A stretch of 8,528 nt of DNA from an uncultured bacterium (GTDB taxonomy: Bacteria > Actinomycetota > Coriobacteriia > Coriobacteriales > Atopobiaceae): positions 1-8,528 of the forward strand of contig CAJMLD010000057.1 of the NCBI GenBank assembly GCA_905214175.1, read 5' to 3'. Positions 1 to 5,569 of the stretch are shown here, piece after piece (position 1 is the first letter of the stretch; every line of letters starts with the position of its first letter). A program made the position numbers and the translations under genes. The notes below the pieces were generated by a model that saw only the letters and a list, made by a program, of their open reading frames with translations, did not search any database and was not told the origin of the DNA.

Positions 1-101
1 AAAAAACGAACGCGTTAGGGCGAGGGGCGCCGAGAAGGGCCGAGGTCGCCGGCCGGCGCCAGGGGCTGACCCCCCACCGTCCCAGCCGCAGCCCCGCCGC
101 C

Positions 102-137
102 TACGCGGCCTCGTCGCCCTAGGCTACAATCGACACC
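102..137 (+). promoter_or_regulatory. Candidate promoter of rarA, placed for a leaderless transcript
   Basis: TACAAT at 125-130 is a good -10 hexamer (one difference from TATAAT). The expected transcription start is about seven bases past its last base, at 137-138, which is the A of the ATG. No Shine-Dalgarno-like purine run lies between 125 and 138, which fits leaderless initiation, common in actinobacteria. The -35 region around 102-107 (TACGCG) is poor. Further upstream the spacer is very GC-rich, with a 12-base perfect palindrome at 47-58 and a small GGGG/CCCC hairpin at 62-73. I see no gene in 1-137. Confidence 0.6.
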
Positions 138-1565
138 ATGGACAACCTCTTCACCAACATAGAGCGCTACAAGCGCACGATGAACGCTCCTCTCGCCGCG
201 CGCATGCGTCCCCAGACCCTTGACGAGTACGTGGGCCAGACCGAGGCCGTCGGCCCCGGCAGCTGGCTTCGCACCGCGATCGAGCACGACACGCTCTCGT
301 CGGTGATCCTCTACGGGCCGGCCGGCACGGGCAAGACCACGCTGGCGCGCATCATCGCCAACACGACGCACGCGGAGTTCGTCGAGGTTTCGGCTATCAC
401 GGGGACGGTCAAGGACCTTCGGCGCGAGATAGATGCCGCCGAGAGCCGCCTGCTCTCCCTCGGCCGCCGCACGATCCTCTTCGTGGACGAGATACACCGC
501 TTCAACCGCTCGCAGCAGGATGCGCTGCTGCATGCCGTCGAGGACCGTACCGTGGTCCTGGTGGGAGCAACCACCGAGAACCCCTACTTCGAGGTGAACT
601 CGGCGCTGCTCTCGCGCTCGCGTGTGGTCGAGCTCGAGCCGCTCGACGACGATTCCATCCGAACCATCGTGCGCCGCGCGGTGACCTCGGAGTACGGCCT
701 CAAGGGCGCCTTCACGCTCGACGACGACGCGCTCGAGGAGATTGTCACCCTTTCCGGCGGCGATGGTCGTGCGTCTCTCACCTCGCTTGAGCTGGCAAGC
801 CAGATGGCGGCTCCGGCGGGTACCGCCACGCCGGAGAATCCCGTGCGCATCACGCGCGACCACGTTCTGGAGGCAAATCCTCGCCGCGGCCTGCCCTACG
901 ACAAGTCTGGCGACATGCACTACGACATCATCTCCGCCTTCATCAAGTCCATGCGCGGAAGCGATCCCGACGCCGCGCTCTACTGGCTGGCGCGCATGAT
1001 CGACGCGGGCGAGGACATCAAGTTCATCGCGCGCCGCATCTTCATCCTCGCCTCGGAGGACATTGGCAACGCGGACCCGCAGGCGCTTCTCGTTGCCGAG
1101 GCCGCGTTCAAGGCGACCGAGGTCATTGGCCTTCCTGAGTGTCGGATCAACCTTGCGCAGGCTGTCGAGTACATGGCCCTGGCGCCAAAGTCGAACGCTG
1201 CGGAGGCGGGGATAGATGCCGCCCTGAAGGAGGTCCGCGAGGGTCCACGCCGAGAGGTGCCCAGCTATCTGCGCGACAGGCGCCGCCCTGGCTCGGACGA
1301 GTACGGTCCCTACCTCTATCCGCACGACTATCCCGCGGGTTGGGTCGAGCAGCGCTACCTGCCCGAGGGTCTTGAGCGGGGCGCGTTCTATCATCCCAGT
1401 CCCCGTGGCTGGGAGGCCTGGCGCGTCGAGGCCACGGCTCGCGACCGGGCGGGGCTTCAGCCCCAGCCGGCAGACGGCGGCAATCAGGACGCCACGAGCC
1501 CTGCGTCTACGGGCGAGAACGGCGCCGATGCCGCCGGCGCCGAGGACCCCTCGCGCGAGGAGTAA
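138..1565 (+). CDS. rarA: Replication-associated recombination protein A (RarA/MgsA), AAA+ ATPase
   Basis: The product is a 475-residue AAA+ ATPase of the RarA/MgsA/WRNIP1 family. Family members are related to clamp-loader subunits and act in the cytoplasm on stalled or gapped replication forks. Visible motifs are the family N-terminal motif PLAARMRPQTLDEYVGQ (about 19-34), Walker A GPAGTGKTT (60-68), Walker B LFVDEIHRF (114-122), sensor 1 GATTEN (143-148) and a GGDGRASL sensor 2-like segment (207-214). Residues from about 250 to 410 match the MgsA C-terminal oligomerisation domain, with GDMHYDIISAFIKSMRGSDP and a SEDIGNADP segment. The last 40 or so residues are an acidic, Ala/Gly-rich, probably disordered tail not needed for the family. 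The start at 138 keeps the usual short N-terminus (DNLF) ahead of PLAARMRP and fits the leaderless promoter. Met15 is the alternative. The gene appears monocistronic. Confidence 0.97.
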   Translation: MDNLFTNIERYKRTMNAPLAARMRPQTLDEYVGQTEAVGPGSWLRTAIEHDTLSSVILYGPAGTGKTTLARIIANTTHAEFVEVSAITGTVKDLRREIDAAESRLLSLGRRTILFVDEIHRFNRSQQDALLHAVEDRTVVLVGATTENPYFEVNSALLSRSRVVELEPLDDDSIRTIVRRAVTSEYGLKGAFTLDDDALEEIVTLSGGDGRASLTSLELASQMAAPAGTATPENPVRITRDHVLEANPRRGLPYDKSGDMHYDIISAFIKSMRGSDPDAALYWLARMIDAGEDIKFIARRIFILASEDIGNADPQALLVAEAAFKATEVIGLPECRINLAQAVEYMALAPKSNAAEAGIDAALKEVREGPRREVPSYLRDRRRPGSDEYGPYLYPHDYPAGWVEQRYLPEGLERGAFYHPSPRGWEAWRVEATARDRAGLQPQPADGGNQDATSPASTGENGADAAGAEDPSREE

Positions 1566-1679
1566 TCGCGGGCGCCTACCGTTCGCCGCTTCTCGTGCCA
1601 CCGTCTGGCTCTTCCGTCTGCCGTTTCAGCTTGCAGGACACGCCAGAAAAACGACAGGTTAGTACGGTTCCCCTCATTT

Positions 1680-1707
1680 GAGAGGTCATCGATTTGTAAT
1701 GACTCTC
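1680..1707 (+). promoter_or_regulatory. Inverted repeat overlapping a candidate -10 box upstream of the lipoprotein gene
   Basis: GAGAGGTCAT at 1680-1689 pairs with ATGACTCTC at 1699-1707. This gives nine base pairs with one bulged G (1684) and a nine-base A/T-rich loop. The right half contains TGTAAT (1695-1700), a possible -10 hexamer that would start the transcript near 1707, just before the leader hairpins. The dyad could be an operator site over the promoter, or a third leader hairpin if transcription starts further upstream. No convincing -35 is visible. The rest of the 1566-1777 spacer shows no gene, and no clear terminator follows rarA. Confidence 0.4.
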
Positions 1708-1714
1708 GAGCAAG

Positions 1715-1759
1715 GCGCACCGATTGCGGTGCGCGGGATGGCTGGACAGAGTCCGGCCA
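1715..1759 (+). promoter_or_regulatory. Two tandem hairpins in the 5' leader of the lipoprotein gene
   Basis: Hairpin 1 is GCGCACCG (1715-1722), loop ATTG, then CGGTGCGC (1727-1734), a perfect 8-base-pair stem. Hairpin 2 is TGGCTGGAC (1739-1747), loop AGA, then GTCCGGCCA (1751-1759), nine pairs with one T-G wobble. A GGGA linker separates them. The ribosome site AAGGA (1766-1770) lies free downstream, seven bases before the ATG. The hairpins may stabilise the mRNA or regulate it. I recognise no known riboswitch consensus. Confidence 0.45.
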
Positions 1760-1777
1760 GAGGGGAAGGAACAAAGC

Positions 1778-2269
1778 ATGAAGAAGCAGGTACTGGTTGC
1801 AGGTCTTCTTGCCGCAACGCTCTGCATGCCGCTTGCGGCGTGTGGCGGCTCGTCGACTTCGTCTGCCAGCTCGTCGTCCTCTACGACTACGAGCAGCACG
1901 AGCACAACGTCCAGCTCGTCGAGCAATAGCTCCAGCTCCGAGTTCGACGCCAACAAGGCCTACGCTGGTCAGTGGCGTGGCTCCGTCGAGATTACCGGCC
2001 AGACCGTCTATGGCACCGCCGGCGGCAGTGAGCAGATGCTCGACGTCAACCTTTCCGACGACGGCACCTGCGAGGTCAAGCCCCTCGAGGCCCACGCTGA
2101 CCTCCTGACCGACACCGGCACCTGGGAGGGCACCGAGGACCAGATCACGCTGCACCTCTCGTCCAAGGACATCACGCTCAAGGTTGTCGACAAGAACACG
2201 CTTGAGGGTAACGCCGCAGACTTCGGCATCGCCGACTTCGACACCATCAACTTCGACTTCTACGGCTAG
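1778..2269 (+). CDS. Secreted lipoprotein with Ser/Thr-rich tether and lipocalin-like C-terminal domain
   Basis: The product has 163 residues. A type II signal peptide (MKKQVLVAGLLAATLCMP) ends in the lipobox LAAC, with Cys22 as the lipidated residue, so the protein should be anchored on the outer face of the membrane. Residues 25-54 are almost entirely Ser and Thr, with mixed codons rather than a simple DNA repeat, and form a flexible tether. The remaining 110 or so residues are polar and beta-rich. They contain two GxW/GTW motifs (AGQWRG about 61-66 and TGTWEG further on) and an alternating pattern ending IADFDTINFDFYG. This resembles a small lipocalin/calycin-like ligand-binding domain, but I cannot name a family. 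The start at 1778 was chosen over an upstream in-frame ATG at 1724 because AAGGA sits seven bases before it and the signal peptide begins there with MKK. The gene stops directly at a palindrome and has its own leader. Function is unknown. Confidence 0.85.
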   Translation: MKKQVLVAGLLAATLCMPLAACGGSSTSSASSSSSTTTSSTSTTSSSSSNSSSSEFDANKAYAGQWRGSVEITGQTVYGTAGGSEQMLDVNLSDDGTCEVKPLEAHADLLTDTGTWEGTEDQITLHLSSKDITLKVVDKNTLEGNAADFGIADFDTINFDFYG

Positions 2270-2298
2270 TGAGACAAAGGGACAGTCCCTTTGTCTCA
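2270..2298. repeat. Perfect 29-base palindrome (REP-like or terminator-like)
   Basis: The 14-base arm TGAGACAAAGGGAC (2270-2283) is followed by a single A and its exact reverse complement (2285-2298). It begins on the base after the lipoprotein stop codon. The tight hairpin would hinder 3' exonucleases or stop transcription, although no T-run follows it. The GGGACAGTCCC core flanked by AAAG/CTTT resembles dispersed intergenic palindromes I associate with gut actinobacterial genomes. That link is from memory and not proven by this window, which has only one copy. Confidence 0.8.
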
Positions 2299-2345
2299 TG
2301 GGCCATGCGGGCGGGCGTTGGGAGCGCCTCACTCGTAGGCCTGAC

Positions 2346-2420
2346 GTTAATCGCGGGAATTGCCACGGTCTTTCGACCGTGCGGAGGGAAGGCTGCGGTC
2401 CCCTGTGGGAGGGGGACCGC
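2346..2420 (+). promoter_or_regulatory. Candidate -10 and two-hairpin leader of the GH3 gene
   Basis: GTTAAT at 2346-2351 is a weak -10 candidate (4 of 6 matches) that would start the transcript near 2358. The leader then holds CACGGTC (2364-2370), loop TTTC, GACCGTG (2375-2381). A G-rich linker CGGAGGGAAGGCT follows, and then GCGGTCCCC (2395-2403), an eight-base loop, GGGGACCGC (2412-2420). Both stems are perfect. The second ends nine bases before the AGGAG ribosome site. The two-hairpin layout parallels the leader of the preceding lipoprotein gene. No known riboswitch consensus is recognised. Confidence 0.45.
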
Positions 2421-2440
2421 ATGACAAGAGGAGAAGAGAT

Positions 2441-4912
2441 ATGCAAAGCAACCTGACGCGCAGGAATTTCCTGGCTGGTTCGGCTGCCGCGGCGGTGCTC
2501 GCAGGACTTGCGGGCTGCTCGACGGGTGGCTCCGCGAGCACGGATGATGCAGCGAACAAGAAGGGCAATGGCTACACCGAGACTGCGACCGACTTTGGCT
2601 ACACCGTGGTCGACAACGGCGATGGCAAGCAGCTCTCGTACTCGCCCGATTCGGGCCTCAAGCTCATCGAGAAGGATGGCTACGCGTTCAAGGACTTCGA
2701 GGGCACGGGCGAGCTGGTTCCTTACGAGGACTGGCGTCTCTCTGCCGAAGAGCGTGCCGAGGACCTCGCTGGCCGACTTTCCATCGAGCAGATTGCCGGT
2801 CTCATGTGCTTCTCGGGCCACCAGAGCAAGGTCGAGGACGACTGCTCGGTGACCGACGAGCAGAAGCAGTTCCTCGATGGCAACGTTCGCGCAGTTCTCA
2901 ACGCTGCATCCGCGTACCCTGCCTTCAAGCAGGCAACATGGGCAAACGCCATGCAGGCTTACGTCGAGGCGTCCGACAACAAGATCCCTATCAACTTCTC
3001 GTCTGATCCTCGCAACGGTAAGAACTGCGTTGACTGGCCGGGCAACCTTGCCCTTGCCGCAACCTTTGATCCGGAGGTGGCAAAGAGGGCTGGTGCTGGC
3101 ATCGCGCACGATCTGCGTCTCATGGGCATCTCCATGTTCCTTGGCCCCCAGACCGATGTCGCTTCCGATCCTCGTTGGACGCGTTTCTCGGGGACCTTTG
3201 GTGAGGACCCGGCGCTCTCGCGTGATACCTGCAAGGCATTCATTGACGGCATGCAGTCAACGACCGACGAGAATGGCAACGACCTGGGCTGGGGTAAGGA
3301 CTCCCTTGCCGCCATGGTCAAGCACTGGCCTGCCGAGGCTCCCGGTGAAGGTGGACGAGAGGGTCACAAGGACGGCGGAAAGTTCGCCATTTATCCCGGC
3401 AAGAACTTCGAAGCCTGCATGATTCCGTTCGTTGACGGCGCCTTCAAGCTCGATGGCAAGACCGGCTGCGCGTCTTCGATCATGACCTCCTACACCATCG
3501 CCTTCGACGAGGATAACGAGTACGGCGAGCTGGTCGGCTCCGGATTCTCCGAGTACAAGGTTACCGAGCTTCTCCGCAACCGCTTTGGGTTTGCCGGTTC
3601 TGCGTGCACCGACTGGGCAGTCCTCAACGACCCTGGCGCAGGTATGGCTACCTGCTGGGGCCTCGAGGACACCAATGTCTGGACGCCGGCAAAGCGCGCA
3701 TCCAAGTCCGTCTCCGTCGGCGTTGACCAGATGGGCGGCTGCAATGACCCCACACTTCTCGTCTCGGCGTACAACGACATGAAGGACGAGCTTGGTGAGG
3801 ACAAGGCGAAAGAGAACTTCAAGAACTCCGCGAAGCGCCTGCTGCTCAGCTACTTCAACACCGGAATCTTCGAGGATCCCTACGTCAACGTCGATGACAC
3901 GCGCTCCGAGGTCGACAAGGGCGATGACGCAACGAAGGAAGAAGCGCTTGCTGACCAGGTCAAGGGCATCGTAATGCTCAAGAACCATGGCAACGTCATC
4001 AAGGCTGGATCCGAGGGGACAAAGCCCAAGGTCTACGTTCCCATGAGGTTCTCCAAGTCCTTCGTCGGCGCTGGCTTCATGGGCGGTCGTGCCGAGACTC
4101 CGGCCTCGTGTGAGCTTCCCCTGTCCGAGGGCACGCTCAAGAAGTACTTCGATGTCGTCACCGATACGCTTGCTGAGACCCTGACCGGTCCGGTGGACGA
4201 GAAGACTGGCAACGCGACGCCTACGCTCGACGATCTTACGCGCCTCACTGCTGCTGACATCGCGGACGTCGACTACGTGCTCGTCTGCGCTAAGGCCCCG
4301 AGCAATGCCGACCCCAGGTCATCCCAGGATGCGGACGGTAACTACATCCCGCTCTCGCTGCAGTATCGTCCCTACACCGCCGACTCTGAGTACGTGCGCC
4401 AGACCTCAATCGCTGGTGACCCCGCCGACGGCTCCAAGTGGGCCGAGCACGAGACTGCCAAGGGCGTCGAGATCGAGAACCGCAGCTACTACGGTAGGAC
4501 TTCCGATATCACCAACGAGTACCAGCTCGACCAGATTCTTGAGGCGGCGGCGCTCGCAAAGGAGGCCGGCAAGCCCTGCATCGTGATTCTCGACATCACG
4601 CAGCCAATGTGCGTCCACGAGTTCGAGCCTGAGGTTGATGCGATTCTCGTTTCCATGTCAGGTTCTACTGAGGCTGCGTGCCGCATCGTTGCTGGCCTTG
4701 ACGAGCCCTCCGGCCTGCTCCCCATGCAGATGCCCAAGGACATGATTGACGTCGAGAAGCAGCTTGAGGATGTCTCCCGCGACATGGAGTGCTACACCGA
4801 CGCCGACGGCAACACGTACGACTTTGCCTACGGCCTCAACTACTCCGGCAAGATTTCGGACGATCGTACGAAGAAGTACGGCGTCGATCCTCTGACCAAG
4901 CTGGCAGACTAG
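2441..4912 (+). CDS. Tat-exported lipoprotein glycoside hydrolase family 3 (probable beta-glucosidase)
   Basis: The product is 823 residues. The N-terminus has a twin-arginine motif LTRRNFLAG (RR at 7-8), an alanine-rich hydrophobic stretch and a lipobox LAGC with Cys26. The enzyme is therefore probably folded before export and anchored outside the cell. The GH3 (alpha/beta)8 domain shows DPRWTR (243-248), FGEDP (253-257) and the substrate-binding Lys294-His295 pair in VKHWP. A GEGGREGHKDGGKFAIYPG segment follows, then the catalytic nucleophile Asp391 in CTDW (codon at 3611-3613). The C-terminal alpha/beta sandwich runs from about 500 and ends with the family signature DFAYGLNYS. GH3 enzymes remove terminal beta-linked sugars, often glucose, with retention of configuration. 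The exact sugar cannot be read from sequence, and the acid/base residue was not located. The start at 2441 fits AGGAG seven bases upstream and puts the Tat motif at residue 7. An in-frame ATG at 2360 would add 27 arginine-rich residues across the leader hairpins and is unlikely. Confidence 0.95.
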   Translation: MQSNLTRRNFLAGSAAAAVLAGLAGCSTGGSASTDDAANKKGNGYTETATDFGYTVVDNGDGKQLSYSPDSGLKLIEKDGYAFKDFEGTGELVPYEDWRLSAEERAEDLAGRLSIEQIAGLMCFSGHQSKVEDDCSVTDEQKQFLDGNVRAVLNAASAYPAFKQATWANAMQAYVEASDNKIPINFSSDPRNGKNCVDWPGNLALAATFDPEVAKRAGAGIAHDLRLMGISMFLGPQTDVASDPRWTRFSGTFGEDPALSRDTCKAFIDGMQSTTDENGNDLGWGKDSLAAMVKHWPAEAPGEGGREGHKDGGKFAIYPGKNFEACMIPFVDGAFKLDGKTGCASSIMTSYTIAFDEDNEYGELVGSGFSEYKVTELLRNRFGFAGSACTDWAVLNDPGAGMATCWGLEDTNVWTPAKRASKSVSVGVDQMGGCNDPTLLVSAYNDMKDELGEDKAKENFKNSAKRLLLSYFNTGIFEDPYVNVDDTRSEVDKGDDATKEEALADQVKGIVMLKNHGNVIKAGSEGTKPKVYVPMRFSKSFVGAGFMGGRAETPASCELPLSEGTLKKYFDVVTDTLAETLTGPVDEKTGNATPTLDDLTRLTAADIADVDYVLVCAKAPSNADPRSSQDADGNYIPLSLQYRPYTADSEYVRQTSIAGDPADGSKWAEHETAKGVEIENRSYYGRTSDITNEYQLDQILEAAALAKEAGKPCIVILDITQPMCVHEFEPEVDAILVSMSGSTEAACRIVAGLDEPSGLLPMQMPKDMIDVEKQLEDVSRDMECYTDADGNTYDFAYGLNYSGKISDDRTKKYGVDPLTKLAD

Positions 4913-4922
4913 ACCCACCCTC

Positions 4923-4958
4923 CCTGCCCGATCGCTCTCTCCCTTGCGGTCGGGCAGG
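4923..4958 (+). terminator. Hairpin downstream of the GH3 gene, possible terminator
   Basis: CCTGCCCGATCGC (4923-4935) pairs with GCGGTCGGGCAGG (4946-4958): 13 pairs with one T-G wobble and a ten-base loop. It lies 11 bases after the GH3 stop codon. What follows is TCCTCTC rather than a T-run, so it may protect the mRNA end rather than terminate by itself. Confidence 0.5.
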
Positions 4959-5029
4959 TCCTCTCGGGGACCAGGGGTTCCTAGTAGGGACGCGTTATCC
5001 TTCCTCCTGTATCCCAGCGCGTCCTAGCG

Positions 5030-5070
5030 ACCGGGGTCGGCTCTGAGCCGGCCCCGGTTCGTGTGTTTTG
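5030..5070 (+). terminator. GC-rich hairpin with T-rich tail, probable intrinsic terminator
   Basis: ACCGGGGTCGGCT (5030-5042), loop CTG, then AGCCGGCCCCGGT (5046-5058) form a 13-pair stem with one T-G wobble. The tail TCGTGTGTTTTG follows. This is the best intrinsic terminator in the window and probably ends transcription from the GH3 gene. Between it and the first hairpin (4959-5029) I see no gene. Confidence 0.65.
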
Positions 5071-5089
5071 TCGCCGTAGGAGGCGTTCC

Positions 5090-5150
5090 TCTCGGCACCG
5101 ACTTGGCGCTACAGCGAGGGGTTCGTGCGCAGGCGGCAGACGCCCCGACC
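5090..5150 (+). repeat. Decayed unit of the 61-base hairpin repeat
   Basis: The 25-base segment 5090-5114 ends TTGGCGCTACAG and aligns without gaps to the hairpin of the later units (for example ATCGGCGCCACAG). It is followed by CGAGGGGTTCGTGCGCA (5115-5131), which matches the start of the conserved linker. The second half of the linker (5132-5150) is poorly conserved. The hairpin is eroded. A further fragment around 5163-5187 may be another remnant but is too weak to list. Confidence 0.55.
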
Positions 5151-5194
5151 GCCGCGGGCCGCCTCGGTGTTCCCCAGCGGCCCCAGCCTGCAAT

Positions 5195-5277
5195 AACGCA
5201 CGCCAAAACAACCGGTTACTACCAGCTTCCTGGGAAAACGTCGCTGGCGAGAAGCCCGTATCGTTTTCATGTGCGTT
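5195..5277 (+). repeat. 83-base inverted-end repeat element, copy 1
   Basis: The left end AACGCACGCCAAAAC and right end GTTTTCATGTGCGTT are imperfect inverted repeats that differ only in three central bases. The inside carries ACCGGTTACTACCAGCTT and CCTGGGAAAACGTCGCTG (5212-5246). A second copy lies at 7421-7510 in the opposite direction. Over 5195-5246 the two copies differ at only two positions (5202 and 5210). The right third is more diverged but keeps the GAAG, GCCCG and GTTTT landmarks. No target-site duplication is visible. It could be a small non-autonomous mobile element or a structured RNA/DNA motif. It encodes nothing plausible. Confidence 0.8.
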
Positions 5278-5283
5278 GTTGCC

Positions 5284-5475
5284 CCAGTCGGCTGCGGGAA
5301 CTCGTCCTGTGGCGCCAGGTTGACGCCACAGTAGCGGTTTCGTACGCACTTGCTGCTGGAATGTGCCCTCTGGCGTCAAATCGGCGCCACAGCGAAGGTT
5401 TCCGCAGCGCCTGCTGCCAATACTCGCCCTCCGGCGCCAGAACGGCGCCGCAGCGGCGGTTTCTGCATCCTTCGC
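5284..5475 (+). repeat. Tandem array of 61-base hairpin units, upstream array
   Basis: Three 25-base hairpins begin at 5307, 5368 and 5429, exactly 61 bases apart. Their arms are CTGTGGCG/CGCCACAG, CTCTGGCG/CGCCACAG and CTCCGGCGCC/GGCGCCGCAG. The 36-base linkers (5332-5367 and 5393-5428) are alike: GGTTTC near the start, TGCTGC in the middle, and GCC at the end. A partial linker (about 5284-5306, GGCTGCGGGAACTCGTC) precedes the first hairpin, and a truncated one (5454-5475) follows the third. The period is not a multiple of 3, so a reading frame cannot be kept from unit to unit. The array ends about 45 bases before the promoter of the ABC transporter gene. Function is unknown. Confidence 0.85.
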
Positions 5476-5521
5476 GTCCCCCCGTCCCGGTCGCGGCGCG
5501 CCGACGACCCGCCCCATCCGC

Positions 5522-5562
5522 TATGATGTCGCGCGGACAACATTCACATCGCAGATAGGAAC
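5522..5562 (+). promoter_or_regulatory. Candidate promoter and ribosome site of the ABC transporter gene
   Basis: TATGAT (5522-5527) is a good -10 hexamer, giving a start near 5534 and a leader of about 36 bases. The -35 region is unclear. ATAGGA (5555-5560) serves as ribosome site before the ATG at 5570. Together these decide the start: in-frame codons from 5363 would cross the promoter and the repeat array. Confidence 0.6.
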
Positions 5563-5569
5563 CTCACGC

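Noticed and set aside
1..137. Terminator or repeat unit at the window edge (A-run at 1-6, GGCGCC at 27-32 and 55-60)
   Set aside because: No stem adjoins the A-run that would make a clear terminator on either strand, and the GGCGCC motifs do not align to the 25-base hairpin or its linker.
2360..2440. 27-residue N-terminal extension of the GH3 protein
   Set aside because: It would put the Tat motif inside the protein and translate through two perfect leader hairpins. The start at 2441 has a well-spaced AGGAG.
2358..2440. Known riboswitch (cobalamin, cyclic di-GMP or similar) in the GH3 leader
   Set aside because: Conserved core sequences of the families I could recall are missing. Only two plain hairpins are visible.
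15..3109. Long minus-strand frames (528 and 541 residues) opposite rarA, the lipoprotein gene and the GH3 gene
   Set aside because: They are shadows of G/C-rich third positions on the + strand: low-complexity Arg/Val/Gly/Ala composition and no domains. The + strand genes have clear catalytic motifs.
5195..5277. Integron attC site
   Set aside because: It has inverted ends and suitable length, but the expected GTTRRRY and RYYYAAC core sites are not at the ends, and no integrase or cassette pattern is seen.
5307..5453. CRISPR array (25-base repeats with 36-base spacers at regular spacing)
   Set aside because: The presumed spacers are similar to one another and recur, inverted, at 7572-7729, while the presumed repeats vary. 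No cas gene is present. The layout is the reverse of a CRISPR array.
5061..5558. 165-residue open frame across the upstream spacer
   Set aside because: It runs through the terminator tail, both repeat families and the ABC gene promoter, has no ribosome site, and the 61-base period shifts frame in each unit. Open frames here are a by-product of few stop codons in GC-rich repeats.
5363..5569. N-terminal 69-residue extension of the ABC transporter
   Set aside because: The segment crosses the hairpin array and the -10 box at 5522-5527, is Arg/Pro-rich and would not resemble an exporter N-terminus. A ribosome site supports 5570.
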